Source of the DNA: Dokdonella_A sp963758365
GTDB lineage: Bacteria > Pseudomonadota > Gammaproteobacteria > Xanthomonadales > Rhodanobacteraceae
Assembly (NCBI GenBank): GCA_963758365.1
Contig: CAVWVB010000001.1
Location: 1,736,001-1,800,000, forward strand
DNA: 64,000 bases
Direction of reading: 5' to 3'
The position numbers and the translations under genes are program-made. Below, in pieces: positions 44,124-51,134 of the stretch; positions within the stretch are counted from its first letter, which is position 1, and each line of letters begins with the position of its first letter. The notes beneath the pieces were generated by a model that worked only from the letters and a program-made list of their open reading frames with translations, ran no database searches and was not told the DNA's origin.

Positions 44124-44924
44124 TCAGCGTGCCGGCGTCGCTTCGTCCTTTCCGGGCACAAGGAAGATCGCCGTGCTCGGACGCCGCCTGCCGTTGCGCA
44201 GCCATTTCGAGAACAGTGCGTCGAGCGCGTCTGTGCCGCTGGCGGTGCCGGGCGGGATGCGGTTGATCGAGAGGCTGACCCACGGCGCGTTGGACGGGTC
44301 GGTAATGCGGTGCAGGCTGATGAAAGCGGAGTTACTGGCGGCCTTGCCGCAGCGGCGGTCGCCGCCGGCTGATGCGCCCGCCTTGAGCGCGCGCATCAGC
44401 GCGTGCGCCATGGCAAGGTCGTCTGGCCAGTCGGTCTTGCCGAGCGCGGCGGCCGTGAGGGAGATCACGTCTTTCGAGGCCAGCGTGTTGCCCTGGACGC
44501 TGAAGTGTTCGCCACGGACGCCGCCCTTGACGTCCGGGACGTCGGCGCCGGTGTAGATACGCGGCCCGCCCTCCGTTTCGCTCGCGAACACGGCGTACTG
44601 CTGGCGCTGCGGCGAATATCCGGAAGCCGGATCGGAGATCTTCGCGAGAATGGCGTCGGGCGGCGCATGCTCGCGCAACATCTTCACCGCCTCACCCCGT
44701 GCATCGCTGTTGCTTTCAGCCTGCACGATCACCGCCCCCGTCCCGGGCACAACGGCCTGGATACCGTAGACCCCGCCCGAACACGACGCCGCCGCCACGC
44801 CGATGGTGCCCGTGCGCGGATGGATGGCGATAATCGACCACGTGGCCAGCGCTTGCGGAACGACTCCGCCTAACAGCAGCGCGCAGAGCAGGCGTCGCGC
44901 AAGGAAAGCCTTTCGGAATGTCAT
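44124..44924 (-). CDS. Secreted DUF1028 (Ntn-hydrolase-like) protein, copy 2
   Basis: A 266-residue protein with GGAG upstream of the ATG at 44924 (an alternative start is 44939). Signal peptide LLCALLLGGVVPQALA, mature start TWSIIAIHPRTGTIGVAAAS, then YGIQAVVPGTGAVIVQAESN, FSVQGNTLASKDVI and AGASAGGDRRCGKAASNSAF. It is clearly paralogous to the protein at 27917 (same blocks in the same order, same length class). The first residue of the mature TWS may be the Ntn nucleophile. Function unknown. Confidence 0.88.
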   Translation of the reverse strand: MTFRKAFLARRLLCALLLGGVVPQALATWSIIAIHPRTGTIGVAAASCSGGVYGIQAVVPGTGAVIVQAESNSDARGEAVKMLREHAPPDAILAKISDPASGYSPQRQQYAVFASETEGGPRIYTGADVPDVKGGVRGEHFSVQGNTLASKDVISLTAAALGKTDWPDDLAMAHALMRALKAGASAGGDRRCGKAASNSAFISLHRITDPSNAPWVSLSINRIPPGTASGTDALDALFSKWLRNGRRRPSTAIFLVPGKDEATPAR

Positions 44925-45391
44925 GCAGGGCTCCGCCATGGGCAGGTGGATGCAATCCGGAGTGCGCTCGGAATGCCGAACTCCCTTTTGATGCGCGCAA
45001 CCAGCGTGGGGTTTGAACGCGCTGGCCCGGGTTTGATTTTTGGTGAAAGACCCGGCCAAACGGGGTCAGATTCGCTTTCCCGACAAGGGCGTCGGAAAGG
45101 TCCCGGGGCCGCGGAAGGCGGTCAATACCCCGCACCCGCTACCAGTTGAAAGTAGAGACTGCTGTTGCTGCCATCGGTGCTTAAACGCGCGCGGCGGCAG
45201 ACCGCTGTTTCGCCAAAAGGCCGGGGCAGGTGCTACGTCGACGAGTTCTGTCGGACCGGATGACCCGCGACGCGGCCCGATTCCGAGGTACTACTGAGAA
45301 CGGAGCGATCGCGCGAACACGCACCCAAAGAAACCCGGACGAGAGCAGAAAGTCGACCCTGCCCCGTGTTTCAACACTCTTTATCCCGCAC
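44925..45391. other. Gene-poor stretch with a class C REP
   Basis: About 465 bases. A class C REP, AAACGGGGTCAGATTCGCTTTC, lies at 45058-45079, and a badly decayed class A-like copy (AGAAAGTCGACCCTGCCCCGTG) at 45347-45368. No gene is supported. Confidence 0.55.
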
Positions 45392-45601
45392 TCATTCGAA
45401 ACCGTTTGCGAAGATGCGGTCCAACGGAGCAAGCAGGAGATCCATCACGGGGCGCATGTTGTTCGCGGCCGTCGCCACCTGTTCCGGTAACGGCGCCGGC
45501 GCGACCTCACCGGTGGCAGAAGCGCAGACTATCGCGAGCAGTGCAGTTCCGATAAAGCAAGCAACACGACGCAGGCGGCGAGCGGAATTCGAATGGAGCA
45601 T
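45392..45601 (-). CDS. Tiny secreted protein ending in FANGFE
   Basis: A 69-residue protein: an Arg-rich n-region (MLHSNSARRLRRVA), signal core CFIGTALLAIVCASATG and a mature part of about 38 residues, EVAPAPLPEQVATAANNMRP, VMDLLLAPLDRIFANGFE. It thus consists of little more than an export signal and the I-F-A-N-G-F-E motif that ends other secreted proteins in this window. It follows the gene at 45614 by 12 bases on the same strand and is probably co-transcribed. Function unknown; it may be a remnant or a minimal substrate of the proposed sorting system. Confidence 0.65.
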   Translation of the reverse strand: MLHSNSARRLRRVACFIGTALLAIVCASATGEVAPAPLPEQVATAANNMRPVMDLLLAPLDRIFANGFE

Positions 45602-45613
45602 TGCATCTACCCT

Positions 45614-45976
45614 TCAGGGGCGAATTTCGACGCCGGTTATGGCGCGACAATCGGCTGTTTGGCACCCACAGGACGCACCGCTCGTATCCGCGGGGTTGAA
45701 ATAGATGTTCAGGTCCTTGTTAGCGACCTTGGCCGTCGCAAACAGACTCAAGGCGCGCGCCGCCCACGACACATCGGGGGCAGTGCAAACGGCAAAGAAA
45801 TTTATCGCCCCGTCTGTTGGGTTGCAGTACACCGCAACACGATTGCCGAAGCTCGCAACGGTAACGGGCGTGCAAACGAAAATATCCGCGGTTGCGGCAT
45901 TGGCGTGGTGGATCAATGCTCCACACAACCCCAGCATAACGGCAATGATGGCCGTACTATTGGCCCTTGTACGCAT
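45614..45976 (-). CDS. Small cysteine-containing secreted protein
   Basis: A 120-residue protein with a signal peptide (IIAVMLGLCGALIHHANAA) and a mature domain with several cysteines (FVCTPVTVASFGNRVAVYCN, FFAVCTAP, SGASCGCQTADCRAITG), so probably disulfide-bonded outside the cytoplasm. No family recognised. It is the first gene of a two-gene unit with the tiny FANGFE protein. Confidence 0.7.
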   Translation of the reverse strand: MRTRANSTAIIAVMLGLCGALIHHANAATADIFVCTPVTVASFGNRVAVYCNPTDGAINFFAVCTAPDVSWAARALSLFATAKVANKDLNIYFNPADTSGASCGCQTADCRAITGVEIRP

Positions 45977-46731
45977 GGCACACCTCCTGCCTTCTGGGAC
46001 GTATATACCGCCAATTCAGTAGACCCGAGTTCACCCGTAAACAGATGATTCCGTGTGTATTTCCACTTCCATGAAAACCCCTGCCACGATCGAAGAGTAC
46101 GCCCGAAAACCTTATGAAGTCGTTAACCAGGCGTGGCGTTCCGACGTTGTCCGAACAGGGTCAGTTGCGTATCGCAACACGGTGTCCAAGCTTGGCGGTC
46201 AATCGACTTTGCCAGTCGCCAGGCGCAATTAGATTGCACTCTGCCTCCCAGTCTTCTGCAAACCGGTGCAAACCGAGCGGATGTATGAGAGCGGGCATCA
46301 CAAGTCGCCATGCTCGCGGCACAGCCCGCTTGCCCGGCTCAACCTCACCGGCCTCCGCGCGCACATCGTCCGATGGCGTACCAATCGGCTGCCGGCTTCG
46401 TGGACGACGGCGAGCGACTCCGTTATCAGTTGCTCCACGATGCGACACTGGCAGCCGGTGTGGGCCTGCACACGAGGTCCGCGCCATGATCCAAGCCAAG
46501 ACCCGTCGATTAGCCGGCATCCGACCCGCACACAAACCCAAGCGGTCGTCACCGATCGATAAGTGAACCTGACGAGTTTTTCCCTTAAGGAGCGAATCTG
46601 ACCCCGTTTTTCCGCCGTACAACACGCCCGCAGAAAGCGCACTCTGACCTCTGTGCTCCTGACCCCCGTTCTCCTTCAGCAATTTGGAACCATGCGTATA
46701 CTTGCGCCCACTTCTCCAAGGAGTTATTTCG
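45977..46731. other. Gene-poor stretch with several REPs and gene scraps
   Basis: About 755 bases. A 53-codon frame from 46071 (MKTPATIEEYARKPYEVVNQ) ends at 46232 in a decayed class A REP (ATTGCACTCTGCCTCCC), but has no ribosome site. A second scrap near 46376-46488 reads FVDDGERLRYQLLHDATLAA and looks like the middle of a lost gene. Repeats: class C AAGTGAACCTGACGAG (46561) and GCGAATCTGACCCCGTTTTTCC (46592), class A AGAAAGCGCACTCTGACCTCTG (46632). None of these frames is called as a gene. Confidence 0.5.
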
Positions 46732-47415
46732 GTGTTCGCGAAGGTACTCATGACGTGTATGGCGCTGGTCTTGCTTGTATCTCAGCCGGCTTGGTCGGCC
46801 GGTCCGCTTCGCATCGACGGCTCTTCGGATGCAGCGGCGGAACGCAGCTTTCAGCGCATGTTGTCCGGCTTGCAACCCGAAGTGCAGAAGGAACTCCTCA
46901 TCGCGCTCGTCCAGATCAACATGATCGGCGCGAAGAGCGCGACGGACGTTCTCAACGATCCCGGCCTCCAACATCCCTCCGCAGCGCGAATCAAGGACAG
47001 GATCGTCGGGATGACGGCCAGTGAAATCATCGAACTGGCACGGAATACGGCTACGACCAAAGCCTTTGTTCGGGGCGCGGAGCCGGGTGTGCCGACCGAC
47101 TTGTTGCGTCCCCTGCAGAAGGTCACCGCAAGTCAAGAACTCGCCGACACGTCATGGGTGATTGAGGATGACGTGAATGGCCACTTGCAACGCTCGGTCT
47201 ACGCATTCCACCCAGACCATACGGCAACATTGATCGAAACGAACAGAAAGCCCGCAGGTACGACCCGCTGGGAGCAATCCGGAAACACGGTTCGACTCTC
47301 AATCAATGATGGCCACGCAATCCTGCTTGGCGATTTCACCAGCCCGTCTACGATGAGCGGCAAAGGAGGTAACAAGATGGGAGTTCGGTGGACGTGGACG
47401 GCAAGGAAGAGATGA
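46732..47415 (+). CDS. Exported protein related to DUF6694-type lipoproteins
   Basis: A 227-residue protein starting at a GTG with AAGGAG eight bases upstream (an ATG at 46684 lacks a ribosome site). Signal peptide VLMTCMALVLLVSQPAWSAG. The mature part opens with LRIDGSSDAAAERSFQRMLS, then LQPEVQKELLIALVQINMI and VGMTASEIIELARNT, a helical pattern (I-D-G-S-S…S-x-x-x-M…L…E-I-I) as in DUF6694-like proteins. A second domain, DTSWVIEDDVNGHLQRSVYA followed by WEQSGNTVRLSINDGHAI, looks like a small beta-barrel. Function unknown. Confidence 0.8.
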   Translation: MFAKVLMTCMALVLLVSQPAWSAGPLRIDGSSDAAAERSFQRMLSGLQPEVQKELLIALVQINMIGAKSATDVLNDPGLQHPSAARIKDRIVGMTASEIIELARNTATTKAFVRGAEPGVPTDLLRPLQKVTASQELADTSWVIEDDVNGHLQRSVYAFHPDHTATLIETNRKPAGTTRWEQSGNTVRLSINDGHAILLGDFTSPSTMSGKGGNKMGVRWTWTARKR

Positions 47416-47438
47416 ATTCAATCTGGATCGATGTGCGT

Positions 47439-47514
47439 GAAAAGGTGTCAGGGACGATTTCAACGCAGAGCAATGTCATCCATGAAAATTGTCCCTGACA
47501 CCCTTCTCCAAGGG
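47439..47514. repeat. REPIN, class B
   Basis: GAAAAGGTGTCAGGGACGATTTC, spacer AACGCAGAGCAATGTCATCCATG, AAAATTGTCCCTGACACCCTTCTCC. The spacer matches those at 33965 and 35062. It lies between two convergent genes. Confidence 0.85.
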
Positions 47515-47517
47515 GAA

Positions 47518-48177
47518 TCAACTAGTTCCGTCTCCGTTTGGGGGCGTTCTCTTTATTTGCTTCCCTTTTTCCGGCGTCAATTTCGCACGGCCATTGGCTA
47601 ACGGAATCCAGGAACGCCACCACGCGCGCGAATCAAGCTCGACGACGCGGGCGCCCAGGCCGGTTTCGTAGCGCGCCAGGTTGAGCCCCACGATGTATCC
47701 GCCATAGGCAACGACGAACCACGCGACCGGGCTGTGTCCCCGCCCCGGCCACCATAAAAACCAGGTCACCGCATCGACAAGCGTCGTCACCTGGCCGGAT
47801 ATCATCTGCGCGATGAAATCGCCGCTGCCTTTATGAAACGTATCCAGAACGACTGACGGATGCAGAATCGCGCCGACGATGCCGCTCGCTTCGATGTAGA
47901 GCAGCGTCCACACCGCGGCGACGCCGTAGAAACCCCCGCCGAATTTCATCCATTTGGAGTGCACCAGGCTATCCGGCGCCTCTTTGGATTCTTTCTCTTC
48001 CTTTCGGATCGACTTGACCGTCGCCTTGATCGACTTGTGGTCCGCATCGCGCGCAAGCACGCCGCGGCTATACAGCCGATAAAACAGCAACCAGCTCAAC
48101 GCCGCCACCGGCAAACCCAGTTCGAGGGTGGCGCGTAGAAACCCGGAAAGCATCGGCGACATGTTTTTGATCCGCAT
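47518..48177 (-). CDS. Membrane protein of unknown function
   Basis: A 219-residue protein with an N-terminal hydrophobic helix (FLRATLELGLPVAALSWLLF), a charged loop (HKSIKATVKSIRKEEKESKE), then membrane helices around FYGVAAVWTLLYIEASGIVG and AVTWFLWWPGRGHSPVAWFV. The C-terminal tail is basic. No known domain recognised, though similar proteins occur in Xanthomonadales. An AT-poor 290-base gap separates it from the next gene on the same strand. Confidence 0.75.
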   Translation of the reverse strand: MRIKNMSPMLSGFLRATLELGLPVAALSWLLFYRLYSRGVLARDADHKSIKATVKSIRKEEKESKEAPDSLVHSKWMKFGGGFYGVAAVWTLLYIEASGIVGAILHPSVVLDTFHKGSGDFIAQMISGQVTTLVDAVTWFLWWPGRGHSPVAWFVVAYGGYIVGLNLARYETGLGARVVELDSRAWWRSWIPLANGRAKLTPEKGKQIKRTPPNGDGTS

Positions 48178-48427
48178 TCTTCAGATGCTGAGGCACTCAG
48201 TCCGAAAGCGCTCTGACTCCGGCGGGGCTTTTCGTTCAACTACTGAGTCCCCCGTTGTAGGCGTTGGTTCCCCTGCCAATCGTGAGGCCTTCAGGCCGGG
48301 ATCCGTCCAGCGTGTAGATCGACTTGGGAAAGGAATGGTGGTTTGGGAGAGGGCTGGATGGTTGCGTTGGCCGCGTAGGCTGTCTGGATTGGAACATTCC
48401 GCGCGCGACGCACCCGGTCGCATCCGA

Positions 48428-48448
48428 ATGCGACGCAGTGCGTCGCAT
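48428..48448. terminator. Hairpin downstream of exported-protein gene
   Basis: A perfect 10-bp inverted repeat, ATGCGACGCA-G-TGCGTCGCAT, lies about 20 bases past the stop codon of the gene at 48467. A U-run is missing, so it may be an RNA-stabilising hairpin rather than a classical terminator. A partial copy of its arm (CGGTCGCATCCGAATGCGAC) lies beside it. The rest of 48178-48466 holds a decayed class A REP (CGAAAGCGCTCTGACTCCGG at 48202) and no gene. Confidence 0.5.
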
Positions 48449-48466
48449 CCGAATGCAGTCGTCAAC

Positions 48467-48916
48467 TCACTTGAAGGTAATTTCGCGCAAGCGATACTCG
48501 CCTGTAATCTTGCGCATACCCGGGTATGTCTTCACCGTCTCTTGCGTTTTCTTCTGATTGGCCTCGCCCCAGGCCTTCATGAAGGCGTCGTAGCGCGCCT
48601 TGTTGGGTTCCAGATCACTGGCATTTTTGACCCGTGTCACCAACACCACATTGAACTCGCCGCTTTGCGGAAGTTCGCTGACATAGACGCTGTAACTTGC
48701 GATCTGTCCGAGCTTCAACGCAGCCTCATTGGACGCCACCCAGGTTCCGCGGATGCCTTCCAGGTAGTAGTCGATCATGTTGGCGTCCACCTTGACGGTG
48801 GTCACGCTGGAGATCGTTGCGCTGGTGTCGTAGTCGGTAAAGGGTTTGAGTTGAGCGAAAGCGGATTGTGAGAAACACAGCGCTGCTACCAGCGCGAGGG
48901 ATGCGTAAACCTTCAT
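48467..48916 (-). CDS. Small exported protein of unknown function
   Basis: A 149-residue protein with signal peptide MKVYASLALVAALCFSQSAFAQ. The mature part starts LKPFTDYDTSATISSVTTVK and continues with DYYLEGIRGTWVASNEAALK and IASYSVYVSELPQSGEFNVV, LVTRVKNASDLEPNKARYDA, a dimeric-barrel-like alternation of strands and helices. Similar exported proteins occur in related genomes; no function known. GAGAGA precedes the start. Confidence 0.8.
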   Translation of the reverse strand: MKVYASLALVAALCFSQSAFAQLKPFTDYDTSATISSVTTVKVDANMIDYYLEGIRGTWVASNEAALKLGQIASYSVYVSELPQSGEFNVVLVTRVKNASDLEPNKARYDAFMKAWGEANQKKTQETVKTYPGMRKITGEYRLREITFK

Positions 48917-49134
48917 CGATTCTCTCTCCCAATTTGGTTAACGGGCGCGAGCGCAATCCGACCCAACACAAAAATTGAGTGGAGGTGGATTCTTGCTTGC
49001 CCACAAACACCGCTCCAATCACGCCAGAGCCCGTTGCAACTTCGAGATGCGCAATATTGCGCAAATTCAGTGTACTCCCTATTCCCGGAACAGGAGTTAG
49101 AGTGCACTTCCATTATTTGCGTCGGCGCAAGTTT

Positions 49135-49733
49135 TCACTTGCCCACCTGCTGTCTCTTGAGCACCGCCCTCAGAACCGACAACACGACATCGACCTGCCG
49201 CTTCGCCTGAAGCAACGCCCTCTCGCCTTCCGCGAACTGGCAATTTCGCGGCAGGGTCATCGCACCATCCGCATTCTTTGCCGTGGCATCCGGTGTGCAA
49301 CCACCGCAGGCGTATCGCCGAGCGGCGTCATGGCCGCGCAGACGCGGTCAATCATCGCCATCGTACGTTACCGCTGTCCATTGACCATCACGGCAAGGTT
49401 CGCACGGTCCAACCATATCGCCGACCGTACTCCCGTCAACGGATGCACTGCGGTGCGTGCCGACTTGTGGTCGATCGGGCGTGTCGCGTCGGGTAGCCGC
49501 ATCGCGCGTGCGACATCGTGCGCGTAGGCGTTGACACGCGCGCGGCTGGTCTCGTTCGCGCCGACGAGTGCGGCTGCTTCGGCGGCGACCAGATGCCCGG
49601 CAAGATCGTAGGCTGTGGGCGGAACCCTGAGTTGGGACGGCACTGCCGAAACGGGCCGAGATACGGGCATTACGTTGGTTGCAATCCGTGGATGCAGGGT
49701 GGCCGGCAGCATGCGCCCGATCATCAGCGACAC
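49135..49733 (-). pseudogene. Broken gene downstream of Mrr-like nuclease
   Basis: The frame from a GTG at 49733 reads PPTAYDLAGHLVAAEAAALV, GANETSRARVNAYAHDVARA and ANLAVMVNGQR, then a TAA at about 49368. The same frame resumes (MIDRVCAAMTPLGDTPAVVV-like) and after a one-base shift near 49290 continues as NADGAMTLPRNCQFAEGERA, LLQAKRQVDVVLSVLRAVLK to a TGA at 49135. One nonsense codon and one frameshift thus break what was a gene of about 200 codons. It overlaps the end of the Mrr-like gene and could also be its lost C-terminal part. A decayed class A REP lies at 49089-49112. Confidence 0.55.
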
Positions 49734-50353
49734 AGCGCGACGCCGACCAGTCCGGCTACGATCTTCAAAGCGCGTGGAGGTCGTGGCCTTCGGTACGACG
49801 AGCGTCGCCGGTCGCCCATGACATCGCCGAAGTCCACAGCGGACATCCGTGGCTCACCCCTGGACTCGCTTGCACTCGCGGCGCGCTCGATCGCCGCCGG
49901 ATCGAGCAGCCGGCGCACTGCGACACCGTCGAGCAACTGGATGTGACCGCTCCTGGCCGCGGCAGTGCAGGCGGCGCCGGTGAATTCGCCACTGGTCACG
50001 ATGATCGCGCCGGTGGCACCTTCGCTCTGCATGACGCCGAGCAGTTGGTGCACGTGGTTGTGTGGCACCTGACATGCAGTCCAGTGCTTGCACTGCACGA
50101 GGACATACTGGCCGTCGCGACGCAGCTTCAGGTCGATGCCACGGTCGAAGCTTTGGCCCCTCGCCTCGGCACCGACGACCTCCACCTGCCAGCCCTGATC
50201 ACGGAAGTGATCGGCCATCAAGTGTTCGAATTGGACGTGGTGCACACGCGACAAGGCGTCGTCATAGCGATGCCGGTTCGGCTTCAACCCCCAGCGCTGG
50301 CAGCCATCGTGCTGACCACCCCTGCCGTTCCCTGCGCTCGTGCTGCCGTGCAT
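49724..50353 (-). CDS. Mrr-type restriction endonuclease-like protein with membrane helix
   Basis: A 209-residue protein (start chosen at 50353; 50386 is possible). The nuclease core shows FEHLMADHFRDQGWQVEVVG, then the PD-(D/E)xK-type site DRGIDLKLRRDGQYVLVQCK (D…Q-x-K) and HWTACQVPHNHVHQLLGVMQ, GAIIVTSGEFT, all typical of Mrr_cat proteins in Xanthomonadales. A short hydrophobic segment at the very end (ALKIVAGLVGVALC) fits homologues that carry a membrane helix after the nuclease domain. The frame stops at once afterwards, so the C-terminal part has probably been cut off by a frameshift (see the broken gene at 49135). Likely role: cleavage of modified or foreign DNA (inference). Confidence 0.75.
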   Translation of the reverse strand: MHGSTSAGNGRGGQHDGCQRWGLKPNRHRYDDALSRVHHVQFEHLMADHFRDQGWQVEVVGAEARGQSFDRGIDLKLRRDGQYVLVQCKHWTACQVPHNHVHQLLGVMQSEGATGAIIVTSGEFTGAACTAAARSGHIQLLDGVAVRRLLDPAAIERAASASESRGEPRMSAVDFGDVMGDRRRSSYRRPRPPRALKIVAGLVGVALCR

Positions 50354-50431
50354 GCGCTGCCCCTGTCTTGCGGATCCCCTGATCAAGCAACCAGGATGCC
50401 ACTCATTTGGGTGGAGTTGGCGTGACGCCGA

Positions 50432-50590
50432 TCAAAGCCTGTATACGCCGCCGCTTGCCGACTTGTCTGCCTCAGGCCAAACCGGACACAACGCCTCCAC
50501 CGCTTCCATTAACTCGATCCAATCGGACAGATCGCCTTTGCCTGTTTGCACAACATCCCGCACATCGCCACCGACGAGCCGCTCGCGCAC
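50432..50590 (-). CDS. 52-residue protein downstream of nucleotidyltransferase
   Basis: A short gene with GTG start (50590) and AGAAGGGA upstream. The product reads VRERLVGGDVRDVVQTGKGD, LSDWIELMEAVEALCPVWPE and ends GGVYRL. It begins 13 bases after the stop of the nucleotidyltransferase on the same strand. Codon use and the well-formed amphipathic middle (DLSDWIELMEAVEALC) argue that it is a real protein. I know no family name. Its position suggests a partner or antitoxin-like function for the nucleotidyltransferase (inference). Confidence 0.55.
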   Translation of the reverse strand: MRERLVGGDVRDVVQTGKGDLSDWIELMEAVEALCPVWPEADKSASGGVYRL

Positions 50591-50603
50591 GCAGTCATCC
50601 CTT

Positions 50604-51134
50604 CTAGTCGGCAATTTCGGCGAGCAGTTCATCCAGCAGTTCCTTGCGATCGAACAGGGCAAAATATTCTCGCACTTCGGCGATATTGAGCCGACCACGT
50701 CGCGCACGCAACAGCGCGCGGATGTCGTCCAAATCGCGCGTGCGGGAAGGATTGTTCACCAGCGCCTGCAACTTCAGACCGACAAGTCCCTCCGCGCTGA
50801 TTACCCGCAGTGCACCCATCGCGGTATCGCGTTCCGTGGCTTCGGCGAGCAGACGCCGCGCCGTGGGGCGATGTGCGTAGAGAAGGTCCAGGCCTTCGTC
50901 GTTCCGGACATAGTTGGCCGCGTCCTCGCTGCGATGGACGCAACGATAGCCGAGCGTCAGCAGGATCGCGTGCAGGCGATCCGCATCATCTGCGTCGGCG
51001 AGAAAATCCACGTCGCGCGTGGCGCGCACCACCTGGTGCGCAGCCAGGGCCAGTCCGCCGATCAGCGCGGGCGGCGTCTTCAGTTCCGCGAACGCGGCGA
51101 CGGCCTGCTTGACCTGCTCGACCAGGCGCGACAT
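50604..51134 (-). CDS. Nucleotidyltransferase (AbiEii/DUF6036-like)
   Basis: A 176-residue protein: TPPALIGGLALAAHQVVRAT followed by RDVDFLADADDADRLHAILL shows the minimal nucleotidyltransferase pattern (G-G-x-A…R-x-T-x-D-x-D). Then LDLLYAHRPTARRLLAEATE and VISAEGLVGLKLQALVNNPS, RTRDLDDIRALLR, as in AbiEii/MenT-type and DUF6036 proteins. Some of these are toxins that modify tRNA in type IV toxin-antitoxin pairs; others are housekeeping proteins of unknown target. It starts three bases after the icmF stop and is followed by a 52-residue gene. Confidence 0.82.
   Translation of the reverse strand: MSRLVEQVKQAVAAFAELKTPPALIGGLALAAHQVVRATRDVDFLADADDADRLHAILLTLGYRCVHRSEDAANYVRNDEGLDLLYAHRPTARRLLAEATERDTAMGALRVISAEGLVGLKLQALVNNPSRTRDLDDIRALLRARRGRLNIAEVREYFALFDRKELLDELLAEIAD

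Noticed and set aside
46161..46751. A 196-codon minus-strand frame through the REP-rich gap
   Set aside because: Part of the frame is made of translated REPs (HRGQSALSAG, KTGSDSLL) and no ribosome site or domain is seen.
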